This document shows, in pieces, positions 6,226 to 8,707 of a stretch of DNA of 8,707 nucleotides. The DNA is from Firmicutes bacterium HGW-Firmicutes-10. GTDB taxonomy: Bacteria > Bacillota_I > Bacilli_A > Erysipelotrichales > Erysipelotrichaceae. The position numbers and the translations under genes are program-made. The notes under the pieces were generated by a model. The model did no database searches. It was not told where the DNA came from and saw only the letters and a list, made by a program, of their open reading frames with translations. The DNA lies in assembly GCA_002841605.1 (NCBI GenBank), contig PHAF01000078.1:1-8707 (forward strand), in the 5' to 3' direction. Every line of letters begins with the position of its first letter. The stretch's first letter is position 1.

Positions 6226-6717
6226 ATGATCAAAAAAATACGTCCCGACCGTCTGGTAAAAGCTGTCGAAGTGATTGATTTAACACAACTGAAACAATCA
6301 GGCATCCGTGCCCTGATCATTGATATTGACAATACCTTGACCCCGCATCACAAAGATGTGATCAGTGACAGTAAACTTGAGTGGTTGAAACAAGCGAGTG
6401 CTCAAGGCTTTTTATTGTTGTTGCTGTCCAATAACCGCATAGGAAGAACAAAGGTAATTACCGAAAATTATGGAATACAGGGATACGGATTTGCCTGCAA
6501 GCCGTTTTCATCTTACTACAAGAAATTCTTAAAAAGCAGCGGATATCTGCCGAAAGAAGTATGCTGCATCGGTGATCAGCTGCTTACAGATATTTTAGGC
6601 GCAAAACTCAACGGAATGGCTTCGATTTATGTAGAACCGATTTCACCCCGCGATATCATATTTTCCCGCTTCAGCCGATGGCTGGAAAAGCGGTTAATGA
6701 CCAGGAAAGGGTATTGA
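6226..6717 (+). CDS. yqeG: YqeG family HAD phosphatase
   Basis: The 163-residue product is a compact, capless HAD (subclass IIIA) protein of the YqeG family. All catalytic motifs are intact: D33-I-D35-N-T-L (motif I), S68-N (motif II), K92-P in 'FACKPF' (motif III) and G116-D117-Q-L-L-T-D122 (motif IV). The family is related to yeast Gep4, a mitochondrial phosphatidylglycerophosphate phosphatase, so a role in phosphatidylglycerol synthesis is plausible but not shown by the sequence. The ATG at 6226 has a strong SD (GGAGG, 6215-6219, spacing 6). It is the first gene of an operon, and yqeH begins 1 nt after its stop. It stands back to back with the degenerate HAD gene on the minus strand; the two belong to different HAD subgroups and are not recent duplicates. 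Confidence 0.93.
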   Translation: MIKKIRPDRLVKAVEVIDLTQLKQSGIRALIIDIDNTLTPHHKDVISDSKLEWLKQASAQGFLLLLLSNNRIGRTKVITENYGIQGYGFACKPFSSYYKKFLKSSGYLPKEVCCIGDQLLTDILGAKLNGMASIYVEPISPRDIIFSRFSRWLEKRLMTRKGY

Positions 6718-6718
6718 T

Positions 6719-7780
6719 ATGACTGAAACAGTTAATTTTTGTAAAGGATGCGGCATACAGCTGCAAACCAGTGACCCCGCCAAAGAGGGATATACACCCA
6801 AAGAGGAAGGCGACCTTTGTAAACGCTGCTACCGGCTGACACATTACGGTGACTATCAGCAACCCGTCAACCAGTTGATTAAGACGGAAGTTTTACTCAA
6901 AAAGCTGGCTTCCATGGATGCGCTGTTTTTGTACGTTATCGATCTTTTTCATCTCGAGGAAAGTATGATTGACGGGCTGATCCGCCATTTGCCTCAAAAA
7001 GACATCATCATCGTCGCAACCAAAAGGGAATTGTTGCCGGCGACACTGTCTCAACACAAAATCACCTCCATGATCCAGCAGCGTTGCAAATCGTCCAATA
7101 TTCTTCCAAAGGGAATCGTCGTTGTCAGTGATTTTGGCAAAGACGGAGCTACCGACGTATTCAAGGCTATCGATATTTTCCGTAACAACCGGGATGTCGT
7201 GGTATTTGGTGTGGCCAATGCCGGTAAGTCTACCTTGATCAATGCGCTGTTTCCTCACCGATTGCCGATTACGGTCAGTCAGTTTCCCGGAACAACCATT
7301 GACCTGATACCGATCGTTGAGCGCGGTTACACGATCTATGATACGCCGGGCATTGAGATGCGCAATCATTTCCTTGATCATTTGATGGCTGATCAAGTCA
7401 AACTCCTTCAGCCCAAAACTTCGATCAAACCGATCGTTTATCAGCTTTCGCAAAAGCAGACGCTGATCATCGGCCAGGTCGCAATGCTTCATTTGGACAT
7501 CAAAGACGAAGTTTCCGCAGTGCTGTATTTACCGCCGGGAGTGGAAGTTCACCGCACGAAAACTGAGAATGCGCAGGCATATTGGGAAAAGCATACCGAT
7601 GGTAAAGTTCCGTATTTGAATCAGAAACATCCATTGACGGAACACACCTGGAAAAAATCAGATGACAAAATCGACGTCGTATTGATGTATATCGGCTTTA
7701 TCAGTATCCTGGGAGATTGTACGATCAAAACACAGGCGATCGAGCCGTGTGAAATATTTGTAAGAAAGGCGGTTATTTAA
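6719..7780 (+). CDS. yqeH: Ribosome-assembly GTPase YqeH (circularly permuted)
   Basis: The 353-residue product is a circularly permuted GTPase needed in Bacillus for 30S/16S rRNA maturation. A zinc finger at the N-terminus has C8-x2-C11 and C34-x2-C37. The GTPase motifs come in permuted order: a G4-position motif T101-K-R-E104, then G1 'GVANAGKST' (164-172), G2 'FPGTT' (189-193) and G3 D208-T-P-G211. The C-terminal region (about 230-353) matches the family's RNA-binding treble-clef-like part, including 'VEVHRTK' and the final 'IFVRKAVI'. The G4 motif is unusual: relatives have NKxD, where the aspartate reads guanine, but here it is TKRE. Length is slightly below B. subtilis YqeH. An AAAGGG SD precedes the ATG, and the gene is 1 nt downstream of yqeG and overlaps yhbY by one base. 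Confidence 0.93.
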   Translation: MTETVNFCKGCGIQLQTSDPAKEGYTPKEEGDLCKRCYRLTHYGDYQQPVNQLIKTEVLLKKLASMDALFLYVIDLFHLEESMIDGLIRHLPQKDIIIVATKRELLPATLSQHKITSMIQQRCKSSNILPKGIVVVSDFGKDGATDVFKAIDIFRNNRDVVVFGVANAGKSTLINALFPHRLPITVSQFPGTTIDLIPIVERGYTIYDTPGIEMRNHFLDHLMADQVKLLQPKTSIKPIVYQLSQKQTLIIGQVAMLHLDIKDEVSAVLYLPPGVEVHRTKTENAQAYWEKHTDGKVPYLNQKHPLTEHTWKKSDDKIDVVLMYIGFISILGDCTIKTQAIEPCEIFVRKAVI

Positions 7781-8067
7781 TGTTAACCTCAAAACAAAAA
7801 AGTGAATTGCGTTCATTGGCCAACACCTTACCGGCGCTTTTTCAAGTCGGAAAAGATGGTGTGAGTGCGAATTTGACGAAAACCATCGGTGACTCTCTGA
7901 CAGCGCATGAACTCGTTAAGATATCCGTCTTAAAATCATGCCCGACTCCGGTCATGGAAGTCGCTTTAGACATCAGTTCGGCATGCAAGTGCGAAATCGT
8001 GCAAATCATCGGTAAAACCGTGATTTTGTATCGAAAAAGCAAGGAAAACAAAATCAAACTGCCATGA
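7780..8067 (+). CDS. yhbY: YhbY family RNA-binding protein (CRM domain)
   Basis: The 95-residue product is a single stand-alone CRM domain, close to the standard length of the family (called YqeI in Bacillus). It opens with 'LTSKQKSELRSLANTLPALFQVGKDGVS', matching the family start, with the RNA-binding G24-x-x-G27 loop; the end 'QIIGKTVILYRKSKENKIKLP' is also typical. Family members bind pre-50S ribosomal particles and help assemble the large subunit. The stop of yqeH and this start share one base (TAATG), with an SD-like AAAGGCGG at 7765-7772. The aroE gene that lies between yqeH and this gene in B. subtilis is absent. Confidence 0.94.
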   Translation: MLTSKQKSELRSLANTLPALFQVGKDGVSANLTKTIGDSLTAHELVKISVLKSCPTPVMEVALDISSACKCEIVQIIGKTVILYRKSKENKIKLP

Positions 8068-8707
8068 TGAAAAAAGTGATCCTTTTCGGCGGTTCGTTTG
8101 ATCCGATCCATCATGGCCATCTTACAGTAGCCATGGCAGCCGTGCGACAACTGAATGCCAATGAATGCTGGCTGATTCCGGCATTTGATGCACCGCTCAA
8201 AGACCGCAAACTGACCCCGTTTCACCATCGCGTGAATATGATCAAAGCGGCGATCGCACCATACGAGCAACTTTTCATTCATTCGATCGAAGCAACGCTG
8301 CCATTGCCGAATTATACCGTCACGACGCTTCAACATTTGATCGAAATGTATCCAGATACAAAATTCGTGTTGTTGATCGGTGCTGATCAGGCTGCCGATT
8401 TTCACCGTTGGAAAGAACCGGATACGATCCGCTCTTTGGTAGATATTGCGGTATATCCGCGCAAAGGATTTAGCCATGCTCAAGGATTTATGTCTATCGA
8501 CCAAAAGACGGTGGAAGTCAGCTCGACCGAAATTCGTCAGGGTGCAAGCACTCAAACCCCCGCGGAAGTCCTCAGATATATGATAAGCAATAATTTGTAT
8601 ACCGAAGCAATCGTTTCATCGCAGCTCAGTGAAAAACGGATGGCACATGTATTGAGAGTCACACAGCTTACCCGAGATTTGGCCATTAGATATGGCATAG
8701 ACGCGAA
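8064..8707 (+). CDS. nadD: Nicotinate-nucleotide adenylyltransferase fused to YqeK-type HD domain (3' end outside window)
   Basis: The frame is open from ATG 8064 to the window end, giving 214 full codons. Residues 1-180 are NadD, which joins ATP and nicotinate mononucleotide to make deamido-NAD. The nucleotidyltransferase signature 'GGSFDPIHHGH' (9-19), 'IGADQAADFHRW' and 'SSTEIR' (153-158) are all intact, and the domain ends with 'VLRYMISNNLY' (169-179), the normal NadD end. With no stop, the frame continues into 'LSEKRMAHVLRVTQLTRDLA', which matches the start of YqeK HD hydrolases. R192 and H195 correspond to the first metal-binding histidine region, and the HD pair is outside the window. 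YqeK proteins hydrolyse diadenosine tetraphosphate. Such fusions are known in Mollicutes. The start overlaps the yhbY stop (ATGA, 4 nt); a second ATG at 8067 is equally possible. Confidence 0.93.
   Translation, partial: MMKKVILFGGSFDPIHHGHLTVAMAAVRQLNANECWLIPAFDAPLKDRKLTPFHHRVNMIKAAIAPYEQLFIHSIEATLPLPNYTVTTLQHLIEMYPDTKFVLLIGADQAADFHRWKEPDTIRSLVDIAVYPRKGFSHAQGFMSIDQKTVEVSSTEIRQGASTQTPAEVLRYMISNNLYTEAIVSSQLSEKRMAHVLRVTQLTRDLAIRYGIDA

Noticed and set aside
6893..7492. Open minus-strand frame of 199 codons antisense to yqeH
   Set aside because: It lies wholly inside yqeH, whose GTPase motifs are all on the plus strand. There is no sign of a recognisable product.
7842..8555. Open minus-strand frame of 237 codons antisense to yhbY and nadD
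   Set aside because: The plus strand carries two clear genes with intact motifs over the same DNA. The antisense product is not recognisable as any family and is best explained as a chance antisense frame.
1..8707. Search for CRISPR arrays, insertion sequences, tRNA/rRNA, phage or defence genes
   Set aside because: No repeat-spacer pattern, transposase, terminal repeats, cloverleaf or defence-type protein was seen; every gene found is a housekeeping or metabolic type apart from the unassigned HAD protein.

Overview
The window looks like a piece of core chromosome from a low-to-moderate-GC Firmicute. The gene order is plsY divergent from parE-parC, then a yqeG-yqeH-yhbY-nadD block, which is the Bacillus-type housekeeping arrangement. 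The aroE gene that sits between yqeH and yhbY in Bacillus subtilis is missing, and nadD is fused in frame to a YqeK-type HD domain, as is known in Mollicutes. Together these point to the Erysipelotrichia/Mollicutes side of the phylum; this placement is inference. UGA is used as a normal stop (yqeG, yhbY) and Shine-Dalgarno (SD) sites are clear.

Layout. Positions 1-384 hold the C-terminal part of a Gfo/Idh/MocA-type oxidoreductase. It converges with plsY (371-976, minus), overlapping by 14 bp. plsY and parE diverge from a 95-bp gap in which the two predicted -35 boxes touch. parE (1072-3015) and parC (2990-5464) overlap by 26 bp and encode the two subunits of topoisomerase IV. A hairpin with a UUCG loop follows parC at 5466-5487. 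A minus-strand HAD-family gene (5366-6112) converges on parC. Its frame runs through that hairpin and about 100 bp into the antisense of parC, and its motif I has lost the catalytic aspartate. A 113-bp divergent gap follows. Then comes the yqeG operon: yqeG (HAD phosphatase), yqeH (circularly permuted ribosome-assembly GTPase), yhbY (CRM-domain pre-50S factor) and nadD-yqeK (NAD synthesis plus HD hydrolase, cut by the window end). Its genes are packed with a 1-nt gap, a 1-nt overlap and a 4-nt overlap.

How the genes work together. plsY (and perhaps yqeG) belongs to phospholipid synthesis, parEC to chromosome decatenation, yqeH/yhbY to ribosome assembly, and nadD-yqeK to NAD synthesis and probably dinucleotide breakdown. 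No mobile element, CRISPR array, tRNA, rRNA or riboswitch was seen. No stretch longer than about 115 bases lacks a gene.

Nothing here amounts to a new multi-gene system. The points most worth a second look are local: the HAD gene that appears to lack a stop codon before its own terminator and has lost its nucleophile; the plsY terminator embedded in the neighbouring coding sequence; the abutting divergent promoters; the unusual G4 motif of YqeH; and the NadD-YqeK fusion.
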